Assembly (NCBI GenBank): GCA_963704835.1
Contig: CAVPHW010000032.1
Coordinates: 62,001-126,000, forward strand
DNA from: GCA-2746605 sp963704835
Lineage (GTDB): Bacteria > Bacteroidota > Ignavibacteria > Ignavibacteriales > Melioribacteraceae
Length of the DNA: 64,000 nucleotides
Reading direction: 5' to 3'
Both the position numbers and the translations under genes were made by a program. The notes below the pieces were generated by a model that made no database searches, was not told the origin of the DNA, and was given only the letters and a program-made list of their open reading frames with translations. Positions within the stretch are counted from its first letter, which is position 1, and each line of letters begins with the position of its first letter. Of this stretch, positions 45,618 through 54,976 are shown one piece after another.

Positions 45618-46340
45618 CTACCCTAAAAAGTTTAATAAATCCAATTCAATTAACTCTTCACAATAAAATGCTTCTCCATACTTTTTGCCAATTTTAAATC
45701 CAAATAATTTTGCTCGTGCTTCCAGAAATTCAATAAATTTAGGATCGCTAATAAATGTTTGTGGGGCACTTAAGTTTGCTCCTTCTATATAAAACTGAGT
45801 TCTATATGCTCTTACAGCTTCCATTTTGGTTGAAAATGTTTCAGATATATCAACAACAAATGAAGGTTGAAATTCATAAGTCTGCATAAAGTAAAATAAT
45901 TTTTGTGGTCTAAATGCTTTTTGAGATTTGGAGTTAATTGAGGTTTTAATTTTAGCAAGACCAGAAAAAAACATCGCTCTTTTAACAAGATTGCTTGCTT
46001 CAATATGATCGGGATGTCTGTCGTTAAAATAAGGAGCAAATATAATCTTGGGTTGATATTTTCTTATTGCTTTAATAACCTTAAGTGTGTTCTCTTTATT
46101 AACAGTTATATTACCATCTGAAATTGCTAAATTTTCTCTAATGTTAATATTTAAAACTTTGTCTGCATTTTGGGCTTCTTTTTTTCTTGTAGTTTTGGTA
46201 CCACGTGTTCCCAATTCTCCTTGAGTTAAATCTATTATTCCAACTTTTACTCCGGTATCTGTAAGTATTGCAATTGTTCCACCCATCGATAATTCAGCAT
46301 CATCCGGGTGAGCGGCAAACACTAATACATCTAATTTCAA
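45618..46340 (-). CDS. bshB1: Bacillithiol biosynthesis deacetylase BshB1
   Basis: This LmbE/PIG-L-family zinc enzyme has 240 residues. The metal motif AHPDDAELSMGGT lies at about 10-22 and HPDHIEAS near 110. RGTKTTRKKEAQNADKVLNI is typical of BshB1. It deacetylates GlcNAc-malate to GlcN-malate for bacillithiol, the low-molecular-weight thiol of Bacteroidota and Firmicutes. No bshA or bshC is visible in the window. Confidence 0.88.
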   Translation of the reverse strand: MKLDVLVFAAHPDDAELSMGGTIAILTDTGVKVGIIDLTQGELGTRGTKTTRKKEAQNADKVLNINIRENLAISDGNITVNKENTLKVIKAIRKYQPKIIFAPYFNDRHPDHIEASNLVKRAMFFSGLAKIKTSINSKSQKAFRPQKLFYFMQTYEFQPSFVVDISETFSTKMEAVRAYRTQFYIEGANLSAPQTFISDPKFIEFLEARAKLFGFKIGKKYGEAFYCEELIELDLLNFLG

Positions 46341-46384
46341 TTATTACCTCTAGATTAATATTAATTACATAATATTATCAAAAT

Positions 46385-47875
46385 ATGTTGGAAAATAAAA
46401 TTTCACATTGGTTTAATAATTATATTTACGTAAAAAATAATTGGGAATTAAAATTGGAATTTGAAGCTGTAATTGGTTTAGAAGTTCATGCACAATTGTT
46501 AACTGATACAAAGATATTTTGTAACTGCTCTACAAAATTTGGAAATCTTGCAAATACAAATGTTTGCCCTGTGTGTTTAGGACATCCTGGAGTATTGCCA
46601 GTCCTAAACAAAAAAGTTGTTGAATATACAGTATTAATGGGATTGGCTACTGATTGTACAATAAATGAAAAGTCTACTTTTGAAAGGAAAAATTATTTTT
46701 ACCCTGATCTACCTAAAGGCTACCAAATTTCTCAATTTGAATTACCTATTTGTGAAAATGGATATATTAACATAAATACTGCTGGTGAAAAAAAAATCAG
46801 AATTAAAAGAATACACATGGAAGAAGATGCCGGTAAATCCATTCACGATCAAGGTTTTGATACATTGGTCGATGTTAATAGGTGTGGTGTTCCATTAATT
46901 GAAATTGTAAGTGAACCCGATTTAAGCAGCGGTGAAGAGGCATATCAATATTTATCCAGCTTGAAACAGATAATTACATACCTGGGTATTTGTGATGGTA
47001 ATATGGAAGAAGGTTCTCTTAGGTGTGATGCTAATATTTCAATTCGGCCCAAAGGGGCAAAGGAATTGGGGACAAGAACAGAAGTAAAGAATATGAATTC
47101 TTTTAAAAATGTACAAAGTGCAATTAATTATGAAATAGATAGACAGATTAGTTTAGTTGAAGATGGAGGAGAAGTTATTCAGCAAACTTTATTGTGGAAT
47201 GCTGATCAAAATAAAGCAACTTCAATGCGGGGTAAAGAAGAAGCACATGACTATAGATATTTCCCAGATCCGGATTTAATGCCAATTGTTGTTTCAAGTT
47301 TGTGGAAAGAGGAAATATATAAAACAATGCCGGAGCTACCTCAAATAAGAAAAGAAAGATTTATAAATTTATTATCGCTACCTGAATATGATGCTGAAGT
47401 CTTGACATCTGAAAAACAAATGGCAGATTATTTTGAACAAGTGCTTGAAGAAACTAATAATGCCAAAATTGCAAGTAATTGGGTTATGGGTGATGTGTTA
47501 AAAACGATAAATGAGCATAAAATTACATTCGATCAATTTCCGGTTTCTCCTAAAAATTTGGGAAAACTAATAAATCTAATTTCTTCTAATAAAATTAGCA
47601 GTAAAATTGCAAAAGATATTTTCCCAATTATGGTAGAAGAGGACAAAGATCCGAAAATTATTGTGGAAGAGAAGAATCTGCTTCAAATAACTGATACATC
47701 AGAAATTGAATCTGCAATCGATAATGTTATTAATAACAATCCGGCACAAATTGAAGAGTTTAAGTCTGGGAAGGAAAAAGTAATTGGATTTTTTGTCGGT
47801 CAAGTAATGAAGGAAACAAAGGGCAAAGCAAATCCGCAAATAGTCAATGATATTTTAAGGGACAAGCTAAAATAG
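46385..47875 (+). CDS. gatB: Aspartyl/glutamyl-tRNA amidotransferase subunit B
   Basis: This subunit of GatCAB converts misacylated Glu-tRNA(Gln) or Asp-tRNA(Asn). It has the hallmark FEAVIGLEVHAQLLTDTKIFC, zinc cysteines CNCS and CPVCLG, and YFYPDLPKGYQISQ. The first ATG gives 496 residues with a 23-residue non-homologous start; a TTG at 46454 (LEFEAVIG) would give 473, the usual size. I give the longer limit but the shorter start is quite possible. gatA and gatC are not adjacent. Confidence 0.92.
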   Translation: MLENKISHWFNNYIYVKNNWELKLEFEAVIGLEVHAQLLTDTKIFCNCSTKFGNLANTNVCPVCLGHPGVLPVLNKKVVEYTVLMGLATDCTINEKSTFERKNYFYPDLPKGYQISQFELPICENGYININTAGEKKIRIKRIHMEEDAGKSIHDQGFDTLVDVNRCGVPLIEIVSEPDLSSGEEAYQYLSSLKQIITYLGICDGNMEEGSLRCDANISIRPKGAKELGTRTEVKNMNSFKNVQSAINYEIDRQISLVEDGGEVIQQTLLWNADQNKATSMRGKEEAHDYRYFPDPDLMPIVVSSLWKEEIYKTMPELPQIRKERFINLLSLPEYDAEVLTSEKQMADYFEQVLEETNNAKIASNWVMGDVLKTINEHKITFDQFPVSPKNLGKLINLISSNKISSKIAKDIFPIMVEEDKDPKIIVEEKNLLQITDTSEIESAIDNVINNNPAQIEEFKSGKEKVIGFFVGQVMKETKGKANPQIVNDILRDKLK

Positions 47876-47883
47876 TTTTCTAT

Positions 47884-49071
47884 TTACGGTAAACAAATTT
47901 TTCCTAAAATTGTTGCTCTGGAAGCTCCAGTTGTTCGTGGAATATTTGTTGGGTTTCCTGAAATAGTCTCGTTAGCAAATACTGCAAAACAAATGGCTTC
48001 TTTCGCATCAGAAGATATTCCTATTTCATCAATAACTTTAATTGTAATATTGTCACCGAAATCTTTGCTTAGGCATTCATATAAAAATTTGTTTTTTGCT
48101 CCACCACCACTAACAATTAACTCATCAATTTTAGTTTCTTCCTTTACAAATTTATCATAATTTCTGAATATACCGTAGGAAGTAAATTTTGTAATTGTAT
48201 GCAACCAATCTTTTGGAGGTACGCTATCAAATTCTTTTGATATTTCGATTAAAAAGTTATCGCCATAATTTTCTCTTCCGGTTGATTTAGGTGGAATTCT
48301 TTCTATGAAATTGTCTTGTTTCACCAAGGCATCAAACAAATCTTTATTTAATTTTCCAGATCTTGCAATTTCTCCATCTTTATCAAATTCACTGTCAAAT
48401 AATTTTTTGGTTAATAAATCTATCAACATGTTTCCTGGACCAGTATCAAAAGCAAGAACATCTTTCAGTCCCTTTTCTTTATTAAGTATTGTAAAATTTG
48501 ATATTCCCCCAATATTAAGCAAAGCTCTATTTATTTGATGGGAATGAAATAATAAATAATCAAAATATGGAATTAAAGGAGCACCTTCTCCGCCTAGCGC
48601 AATATCACCGGTTCTAAAATCGCCAACTGTTATAATACCGGAAAGTTTAGCAAGAACTGCTGGATCACCAATCTGAAATGTGGAGGCTATGTTATAATCA
48701 AAATAGTTTTGTTTTTTTGGTAGATGGTGAATTGTTTGACCATGTGTACCAATAAGATCAATATTTGCAATAGGAAAAGCAATTTCATCACATAATGTCT
48801 TAATAGCATCAAAATATATATTTGGTAATAAGAAATTTAACTGAGATATATCTTCAATATTGCTGGTTTCTTTTACTGAGTTTTTCAAGAGTGTGTTTTT
48901 AAGTCCCTTTGGAAATGGATACTCCTTAAAGCCAACTAGAGCAATTTTCGTAAAAGTACTGTTGCCTTCTATTTCAACTAATGCAACATCAACGCCGTCT
49001 AGTGAAGTTCCCGACATTATCCCAATTACATTTTTCTTTTCTTTTTTTGTCAATTCAAATAGTTTATTCAT
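47884..49071 (-). CDS. anmK: Anhydro-N-acetylmuramic acid kinase
   Basis: This sugar kinase of 395 residues phosphorylates and opens 1,6-anhydro-MurNAc for cell-wall recycling. GIMSGTSLDGVDVALVEI is the nucleotide-binding start, and GGEGAPLIPYFDYLLF, LNIGGISN and FDTGPGN are typical motifs. It is convergent with gatB and only eight bases apart. The N-terminus carries a Lys-rich stretch before the motif, which is unremarkable. Confidence 0.9.
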   Translation of the reverse strand: MNKLFELTKKEKKNVIGIMSGTSLDGVDVALVEIEGNSTFTKIALVGFKEYPFPKGLKNTLLKNSVKETSNIEDISQLNFLLPNIYFDAIKTLCDEIAFPIANIDLIGTHGQTIHHLPKKQNYFDYNIASTFQIGDPAVLAKLSGIITVGDFRTGDIALGGEGAPLIPYFDYLLFHSHQINRALLNIGGISNFTILNKEKGLKDVLAFDTGPGNMLIDLLTKKLFDSEFDKDGEIARSGKLNKDLFDALVKQDNFIERIPPKSTGRENYGDNFLIEISKEFDSVPPKDWLHTITKFTSYGIFRNYDKFVKEETKIDELIVSGGGAKNKFLYECLSKDFGDNITIKVIDEIGISSDAKEAICFAVFANETISGNPTNIPRTTGASRATILGKICLP

Positions 49072-49154
49072 AACGAAATATTATTTGTGGATAAAATGGT
49101 ATTTTAAATTTGCGAATTTTAAGGATTAAAGTCGATATTAAAATAGGATAAATT

Positions 49155-50009
49155 ATGAATCAATTACTTGGAGCACATACTTCAATTTCTGGCGGCGTTT
49201 CAAAAGCGATTGAAAGAGCAGAGAAACTGGGTTTTTCAGCCATTCAAATATTTACTAAGAACAATAATAGGTGGAAATCTAATCCTTTAGATAATGAAGA
49301 GATTATAAGCTTCAAAGAAAAGATGAAAAGCTCAAGCATTAAATTTGTTGTTGTGCATGATTCCTACCTTATAAATCTTTGTGCGTCGGATGCTGAGTTA
49401 TTAGAGAAATCCAGAAAAGCATTTATTGATGAACTAACAAGATGCGAACAGTTAGATATTGAATTTTTAAATTTTCACCCCGGTGCACATACCGGCAGAG
49501 GTGAAGATGATGGGATTAAAGTTATTGCGGAATCATTAAATATAGCCAACGAAAAAACAAAAAATTATAACGTTAGCAGTATGCTTGAATTAACAGCCGG
49601 ACAAGGAACTACACTTGGGTATAAATTTGAACATATAGCTAAGATTATTGAGTTTGTTGAAGATAAGGAAAGATTGAGTGTTTGTATCGATACAGCTCAT
49701 TTATTTGCAGCCGGTTATGATTTTAGAACCCCAGAGACTTACTATAAAACCATGCAAGACTTTAACAAAATAATTGGACTAGAAAAGTTAAAATGTTTCC
49801 ACATGAATGACAGTAAGAAAGAATTAGGAAGTAAAGTTGACCGCCATGAACATATCGGCAATGGTTTTATTGGAGTTGAGGGATTTAGAAATATAATGAA
49901 TGATCCAAAGCTTATTCATATTCCTAAAATCCTTGAGACGCCAAAAGGTAAGGAGCAATTAGAAGATTTGGAAAATATCAACACCCTTAAAAGTCTAATC
50001 TTGACCTAA
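49155..50009 (+). CDS. nfo: Deoxyribonuclease IV (AP endonuclease)
   Basis: This zinc-dependent endonuclease of 284 residues acts at abasic sites in base-excision repair. It starts LLGAHTSISGGVSKAIERA. Metal ligands are visible in HDSYLINL, NFHPGAHTG, MLELTAGQG, CIDTAHLFAAGYD, FHMNDSKKELGSKVDRHEHIGNG. It is divergent from anmK across about 80 bases. Uracil-DNA glycosylase, which makes the abasic sites, is encoded 2.3 kb away. Confidence 0.93.
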   Translation: MNQLLGAHTSISGGVSKAIERAEKLGFSAIQIFTKNNNRWKSNPLDNEEIISFKEKMKSSSIKFVVVHDSYLINLCASDAELLEKSRKAFIDELTRCEQLDIEFLNFHPGAHTGRGEDDGIKVIAESLNIANEKTKNYNVSSMLELTAGQGTTLGYKFEHIAKIIEFVEDKERLSVCIDTAHLFAAGYDFRTPETYYKTMQDFNKIIGLEKLKCFHMNDSKKELGSKVDRHEHIGNGFIGVEGFRNIMNDPKLIHIPKILETPKGKEQLEDLENINTLKSLILT

Positions 50010-50016
50010 AAAAAAT

Positions 50017-50871
50017 CTAGGGTTCTAACAATCTTGCAACCATAATTCCGGTATGTCTGTCATGAGATTTTATATAATCTGCGAGTGGTTTCTCAGTTAT
50101 CTCAAGTTTTTTACCGGCAATTGGTGCATGCATAAAATGAATACGTCCGTCTTCCATCATAATAGCCATACCGGTGTGAGAAATATCTAAACCTTTTGCA
50201 CTAGCAGTAATTAAAATTATGTCACCGTTATGAATATTTTCCTCAATACATTCAATATCATTTTGAGGGACATAATAATATGTTCTACTATTCATTTCAT
50301 TTTCAGTTGCAATAATTGCTTCTACAAATGAAGGGTTGTTCTTTAATTGTTTATAACTATTTATATGGGTGCTCATGAAATCTATTTTTTTCTTATATTC
50401 AACTCCACCAATCTCTTTTGTAACATCTTTCACATTACCACGCTTTTCATTATCAATAAGCCAATCTGAAGCATAATGTAGTCTCGAAGGATACTGATCA
50501 ATGACTCCGTTTCTATATCTAATATTGGTAAGTTCTTTTTGATAAGTTTCAAAATTTGCATCCCCTTTTTTTATGCATCTTGAAAAAACGAGTGAGCTTT
50601 CAAAAAAAGTATAACAGTCCAAACCAGTTAAATGAATTACCAATTGTTCAGTATCGCCTTTTTCTAGAGTTGCAGCTTCATAATCTAATCCTAAAAAGGT
50701 TTTCCCAATTTCAGTAAGCACATCATTTATCGGTAACTCAGATAATTTTTGTGAAACTGCAAACTCAAATTTACTATTGCAAATTTCTACATCCTTATCG
50801 GAATAAATTGCTTGAGCACTAACTAATGAATTAATGAAAATAAAAAATGCTACAAATTTTAACTTTCTCAT
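50017..50871 (-). CDS. DUF1460 secreted protein (NlpC/P60-like amidase fold)
   Basis: This protein of 284 residues has a signal peptide cut after VSAQ. It shows the DUF1460 pattern with candidate catalytic Cys in LTGLDCYTFFESSLVFSRC and histidine in DISHTGMAI, followed by HFMHAPIAGKK. Related proteins cleave muramoyl-L-alanine bonds or peptidoglycan peptides. It overlaps the start of dnaB by four bases. The occurrence near anmK fits a wall recycling role, but no direct evidence of substrate is seen. Confidence 0.75.
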   Translation of the reverse strand: MRKLKFVAFFIFINSLVSAQAIYSDKDVEICNSKFEFAVSQKLSELPINDVLTEIGKTFLGLDYEAATLEKGDTEQLVIHLTGLDCYTFFESSLVFSRCIKKGDANFETYQKELTNIRYRNGVIDQYPSRLHYASDWLIDNEKRGNVKDVTKEIGGVEYKKKIDFMSTHINSYKQLKNNPSFVEAIIATENEMNSRTYYYVPQNDIECIEENIHNGDIILITASAKGLDISHTGMAIMMEDGRIHFMHAPIAGKKLEITEKPLADYIKSHDRHTGIMVARLLEP

Positions 50872-52286
50872 ATAGGTAAATCCTCATCTTCATTTATTGA
50901 TGATACTTGTTCTTCAAATCTTGAGTGAAACATATCCAAATTTTCAAATCTTGCAAAATCTTTAATAAACTTAAGTCTTGTATCGCCAGTGGGACCGTTA
51001 CGTTGCTTACCAACAATAATTTCTGCAATCCCTTCTGTAGATTCTCCATCTGAGAATTGCGTAATACCATAGTATTCCGGTCTGTTTAAAAATATTACAA
51101 CATCTGCATCCTGTTCAATAGAACCAGACTCACGTAAATCAGAAAGTTGAGGTCTTTTATCAGTTCTAGTTTCAACAGCTCTGTTCAGCTGGGATAATGC
51201 GATCACTGGAACGTTTAGCTCTTTTGCTAATCCTTTTAATGAACGTGAAATCGTAGAAATTTCTCTTTCTCTACTATCCATTCTTCCACTTGAAGACATT
51301 AACTGAAGGTAATCTATTATGATTAATCCGATGTTCTTTTCAGCTTTTAATCTTCTTGATTTTGCTCTGATTTCCAATACGGTTTGACCCGGAGTATCAT
51401 CAATATAAATCGGTGCTTGAGATAATTTATGAGCTGTTCTGCTAATTCTGGGACCATCTTCAGCCTTAAATTTTCCGGTACGAACACTGTGGGCATTAAT
51501 TCTGGCTTCAGCACAAATTAGTCTGGTTGCTAGCTGAATAGTTGCCATTTCCAGACTAAATATTGCAATAGGTACATTATTATCAACAGCCGCATTTCTT
51601 GCTGCAGATAAGGCAAATGCAGTTTTTCCCATTGAGGGTCTTGCGGCAACTATTATTAGATCCGATTTTTGAAAACCACCAAGAAGTTCATCTAAACCAA
51701 AAAATCCGGTTGGAACAGAAAAAGAAGAAATGTTTTTTGAATGTATGGCCTCAATATGCTCAATAGCCTCTCTAACAGCCCTATCCATTGATTTATAAGA
51801 TTCTTTTAATCCTGCTTCAGTAATTTCAAAAATCTTTGATTCAGCCGCGTCCAGTAAATCAAATACATCTTCAGTTCCACTATATGCATTGGTTGCTATT
51901 TCCATTGAAGAACTAATGAGTTTCCTTAGGATCCACTTCTCTAAAATTACTCTGCTATGGTATTCAACATTTGCTGCGGAAGAAATATCTTGGGCAAGTT
52001 TACTAATATAAGCCGGTCCACCCGAACCATCTATTTTGTTATTCTTTTTTAATTCTTCGTAAAGAGATACTGAATCTATCGGTTCATTTGCTTCATATAA
52101 CGAAATCATTGCTTCATAAATAATCTGATTTCTTTTATCGTAAAAACATTCAGATTGAAGAGATGCAGCGACTTTATCAACTGCCTCCTTCTCAAGCATC
52201 ATCGCACCTAATACAGCCCGTTCTACTTCAACGGCTGCAGGTGGTTGTTTAATACCAGTATTTTGGTTTGTTCCATCCATATTCAT
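50868..52286 (-). CDS. dnaB: Replicative DNA helicase DnaB
   Basis: This hexameric helicase has 472 residues. The N-terminal domain includes PPAAVEVERAVLGAMMLE; the RecA-like domain has Walker A ARPSMGKT at about 215-222, Walker B IGLIIIDYLQLM, and QLNRAVETRTDKRPQLSDLRESGSIEQDADVV. The product has no intein, being of standard length. It overlaps the upstream uracil-DNA glycosylase gene by one base, so replication and repair genes are co-expressed here. Confidence 0.95.
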   Translation of the reverse strand: MNMDGTNQNTGIKQPPAAVEVERAVLGAMMLEKEAVDKVAASLQSECFYDKRNQIIYEAMISLYEANEPIDSVSLYEELKKNNKIDGSGGPAYISKLAQDISSAANVEYHSRVILEKWILRKLISSSMEIATNAYSGTEDVFDLLDAAESKIFEITEAGLKESYKSMDRAVREAIEHIEAIHSKNISSFSVPTGFFGLDELLGGFQKSDLIIVAARPSMGKTAFALSAARNAAVDNNVPIAIFSLEMATIQLATRLICAEARINAHSVRTGKFKAEDGPRISRTAHKLSQAPIYIDDTPGQTVLEIRAKSRRLKAEKNIGLIIIDYLQLMSSSGRMDSREREISTISRSLKGLAKELNVPVIALSQLNRAVETRTDKRPQLSDLRESGSIEQDADVVIFLNRPEYYGITQFSDGESTEGIAEIIVGKQRNGPTGDTRLKFIKDFARFENLDMFHSRFEEQVSSINEDEDLPI

Positions 52287-53023
52287 TATTTCTTTATACT
52301 ATCAACTAGTTTTCTAAATTGTTGTACATCCTCCCAGCATCCTCTTTTCCAATTTGGGTTTCTTAACAAAGCTGCCGGATGATATGTTACTATCGCTTTC
52401 GTTCCATTAACTTCATGGATTATTCCTCTTAGTTTAGTTAAACTTAGCTTAGAGTTGAGCAAACTTCCTGCAGCTATCAGACCTAACAAAAGTATAGCTT
52501 TTGGCTTCACTAGATCAATCTGTTTGAATAAATATGGAGTGCATTCAGTCATTTCAGCCGGTAGAGGGTTTCTGTTGTTCGGTGGTCTACACTTCAATAT
52601 ATTAGCAATATATACATCTTCTCTATCAAAATTTATTGCTTTCAAAATATCGGTTAATAGTTTGCCGGCTCTTCCAACAAAAGGAACTCCTTGCTTATCC
52701 TCTTCCGCACCAGGAGCTTCTCCAATAATCATTACATCAGAATTTGGATTGCCCGTTCCAAAGACAAAATTTGTTCTAGTTTTTCCTAAAACACATTTTT
52801 GGCATTTGTGGATGGAATCATATAAACTTTCTAAAGTGCTACATTGGGCAAAATTTTCAAATAATGAACTATTTGGCATATATTGCTCTGTACTTTCCTT
52901 TACAATTTTGCTTTCTTTTATTGAGTTACTAATGGTATTAAAATCTAGATTTTCATATAAGTTATCGCCAAAAATATTTTTTTGATCTTTTATGGCTTCT
53001 ATAAGTAATTCTTTGGTTTTCAT
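52286..53023 (-). CDS. Uracil-DNA glycosylase, family 4 (iron-sulfur type)
   Basis: This DNA-repair enzyme of 245 residues removes uracil from DNA. Four cysteines suited to an Fe-S cluster are visible: C-x2-C in KCQKC, KCRPP and TEC. GEAPGAEEDKQGVPFVGRAG is the family 4 motif, and YHPAALLRNP the second. About 65 N-terminal residues precede the domain and are polar, as in many Bacteroidota forms. It precedes dnaB in the same transcription unit. Confidence 0.88.
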   Translation of the reverse strand: MKTKELLIEAIKDQKNIFGDNLYENLDFNTISNSIKESKIVKESTEQYMPNSSLFENFAQCSTLESLYDSIHKCQKCVLGKTRTNFVFGTGNPNSDVMIIGEAPGAEEDKQGVPFVGRAGKLLTDILKAINFDREDVYIANILKCRPPNNRNPLPAEMTECTPYLFKQIDLVKPKAILLLGLIAAGSLLNSKLSLTKLRGIIHEVNGTKAIVTYHPAALLRNPNWKRGCWEDVQQFRKLVDSIKK

Positions 53024-53093
53024 TAACGATGCTGGAAATTTGAAATAAATATAAACAATATAAAAATTAAAGAAAAATATCTTTGAAGAGATA

Positions 53094-53124
53094 AAAAAAG
53101 GAAGCCGCGAGAGACTTCCTTTTT
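53094..53124. terminator. Bidirectional terminator after the rpoZ-like gene
   Basis: AAAAAGGAAG and CTTCCTTTTT form a 10-bp stem around a ten-base loop (53105-53114). It has T on the plus side and, on the minus strand, a T-run following. It ends the yicC-gmk-rpoZ transcription unit just before the uracil-DNA glycosylase promoter region. Confidence 0.8.
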
Positions 53125-53138
53125 GAGATAAATGTTAT

Positions 53139-53438
53139 TTATAAATCTTCGTCTGATTTATATCTATAATCAATATCATTGCCAAGCATTTTTTTAAGAG
53201 CAGTAACGTGTGATTTGTCTCTTTTTTCAAATTCAACAGAAATTTTTTCTTGTTCAAGATTTTCTCTTTCATCAAAATCATCATCTGTACTTGTCGAAAA
53301 TGTACTGATAAGATTGTTGAATTCGGTTTTATTTTCTTCATGTTGTTTTCTAGCTTCTAACCCGGATACAATTACTGCTTCATATAAATTAGCAGCTTTT
53401 GCTTTTAGCTTTCTTAAATCTACTGGTACTATTCCCAT
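53139..53438 (-). CDS. rpoZ: RNA polymerase omega subunit-like protein
   Basis: This small protein of 99 residues has the omega/Rpb6-like helix YEAVIVSGLEARKQHEENKTEFNN and stands directly downstream of gmk, the usual place of rpoZ. It lacks a clear N-terminal extension. The middle (STSTDDDFDERENLEQEKISVEFEKRDKS) is acidic, and the tail carries EFEKRDKSHVTALKK, as in Bacteroidota-type omega proteins. Position and length agree with a role in RNA polymerase assembly. It starts three bases after gmk. Confidence 0.75.
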   Translation of the reverse strand: MGIVPVDLRKLKAKAANLYEAVIVSGLEARKQHEENKTEFNNLISTFSTSTDDDFDERENLEQEKISVEFEKRDKSHVTALKKMLGNDIDYRYKSDEDL

Positions 53439-53441
53439 TTT

Positions 53442-54014
53442 TTACCTCTTTAATAATTCTATTTCAATGATTTTATTTATTTCTTTTTTTGCTTCTTCTA
53501 ACTGAAAATTATAAACATTATAATCGAATTTATCTTTATAATTTAATTCCATTTCGGCTCTTTCTATTCTCTTCAAAAAATCAGCATCAGATTCAGTTTT
53601 TCTATTAAGAAGTCTATTTTTAAGTTCTTCAATACTTGGTGGTGAAATAAAAATTAGAACAGAATCTGGGTAAGCATTTTTAATATTTACAGCACCTTTA
53701 ACATCAACTTCTAAAACAACTGAAACACCATTATTGATTCTATCAAAAACGAAACTTTTAAGTGTTCCGTAGTAATAACCAAAAAATTTACCCCACTCTA
53801 TAAATTCATCTGCTTCAATTTTTTTTTTGAACGACTCTACATCCAGGAAAAAATAATCTATTCCTTCTTTTTCTGATTGCCGCTTTCCTCTAGTTGTTGC
53901 TGAAATTGAAAATGAAAGTTCTTTAAAAGTGTTTAAAACATTTTTAATTAATGTGGTTTTACCAGTTCCACTCGGAGCCGAAAATACGAATAATTTTCCT
54001 TTTCTTTCTTCCAA
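53442..54014 (-). CDS. gmk: Guanylate kinase
   Basis: This enzyme of 190 residues phosphorylates GMP to GDP. P-loop SAPSGTGKTT is at residues 12-21; FSISATTRGKRQSEKEGIDYFF and the VLEVDVKGA motif bind GMP. It is in the common order yicC, gmk, rpoZ, with gaps of three bases on each side. Confidence 0.94.
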   Translation of the reverse strand: MEERKGKLFVFSAPSGTGKTTLIKNVLNTFKELSFSISATTRGKRQSEKEGIDYFFLDVESFKKKIEADEFIEWGKFFGYYYGTLKSFVFDRINNGVSVVLEVDVKGAVNIKNAYPDSVLIFISPPSIEELKNRLLNRKTESDADFLKRIERAEMELNYKDKFDYNVYNFQLEEAKKEINKIIEIELLKR

Positions 54015-54017
54015 ACT

Positions 54018-54893
54018 CTACTCAATATTTTGAATTTGTTCTCTAATCTTTTCTAATTCTTCTTTCATACCAATTCCAGTATGAGAGATTTCTAAAGATA
54101 TAGATTTACTATTTATCGTATTAACTTCTCTATTCATTTCCTGGCTGATAAAATTTAACTTTCTGCCTGCATCCGGGTTATTTTCCATTGTCTCGCTGAA
54201 AATCTTTATATGGCTTCTTAACCTAATACATTCTTCTGTTATATCATGTTTTTCACTAAGTATTGCAATCTCTTGAATAAATCGGTCTTTGTCATCTATA
54301 TAATCATCCGAAAGCTTCTTGGCTCGTTCTTTAAATTTTTCAAAATAATCTAAAACAGAAGTTCTTGCATTATTTTCAATAAGCGAAAGAGAATTCACAA
54401 TGCTATTTATTCTGAATTCAAGATCTTTTTCAAGTTCAACACCTTCAGCTTTTTTCATTTCAATAAAATTATTCAATGCAGAATTTGTTGAATTTATAAT
54501 TATTTCTTCATCTAACTCAAAACGATTTTGGTTATGAGTTAAAAAATACTCTTTTAGATTTAATAATTCATTAATGCCAATAGGGGAATTATTTTCAACG
54601 TGACTATTTATCTCCTTTAATAGTTCAGCAGTTTTTTTCAAGGCATCTAAATCAATTGAATTTATTGAGTTATTTAACGGGTTAAGTGTTAAGTTAAGAG
54701 AAACAGTAACTTTTCCACGCCCAATTTTACTTTTAATAAGATCTCTAATTAAAAACTCATACTTACTTAATTCTTTTGGCAGTCTTATTGAAAGATCCAA
54801 AAATCGGCTATTTAAGCTTTTAATTTCAGTTTCGAGAGTAAAAAGATCATTTGAAAAAGTATCGGCTCCAAAGCCGGTCATGCTAATAATCAT
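54018..54893 (-). CDS. yicC: YicC family endoribonuclease
   Basis: This protein of 291 residues has the YicC start MIISMTGFGADTF, EIKSLNSRFLDLSIRLP, and the C-terminal NFISQEMNREVNTINSKS. Members are RNA-cleaving proteins (YicC endoribonuclease in E. coli and YloC in Bacillus). It is located in front of gmk as in many bacteria. No obvious regulatory element was seen in the gap before it. Confidence 0.9.
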   Translation of the reverse strand: MIISMTGFGADTFSNDLFTLETEIKSLNSRFLDLSIRLPKELSKYEFLIRDLIKSKIGRGKVTVSLNLTLNPLNNSINSIDLDALKKTAELLKEINSHVENNSPIGINELLNLKEYFLTHNQNRFELDEEIIINSTNSALNNFIEMKKAEGVELEKDLEFRINSIVNSLSLIENNARTSVLDYFEKFKERAKKLSDDYIDDKDRFIQEIAILSEKHDITEECIRLRSHIKIFSETMENNPDAGRKLNFISQEMNREVNTINSKSISLEISHTGIGMKEELEKIREQIQNIE

Positions 54894-54976
54894 TAAATAA
54901 TCCTAAAAAAGTATGACTCCTAATTTACTCAAATAATTGATGTTATTCAAAAATATGTTACTTTATAGTAAATAAT

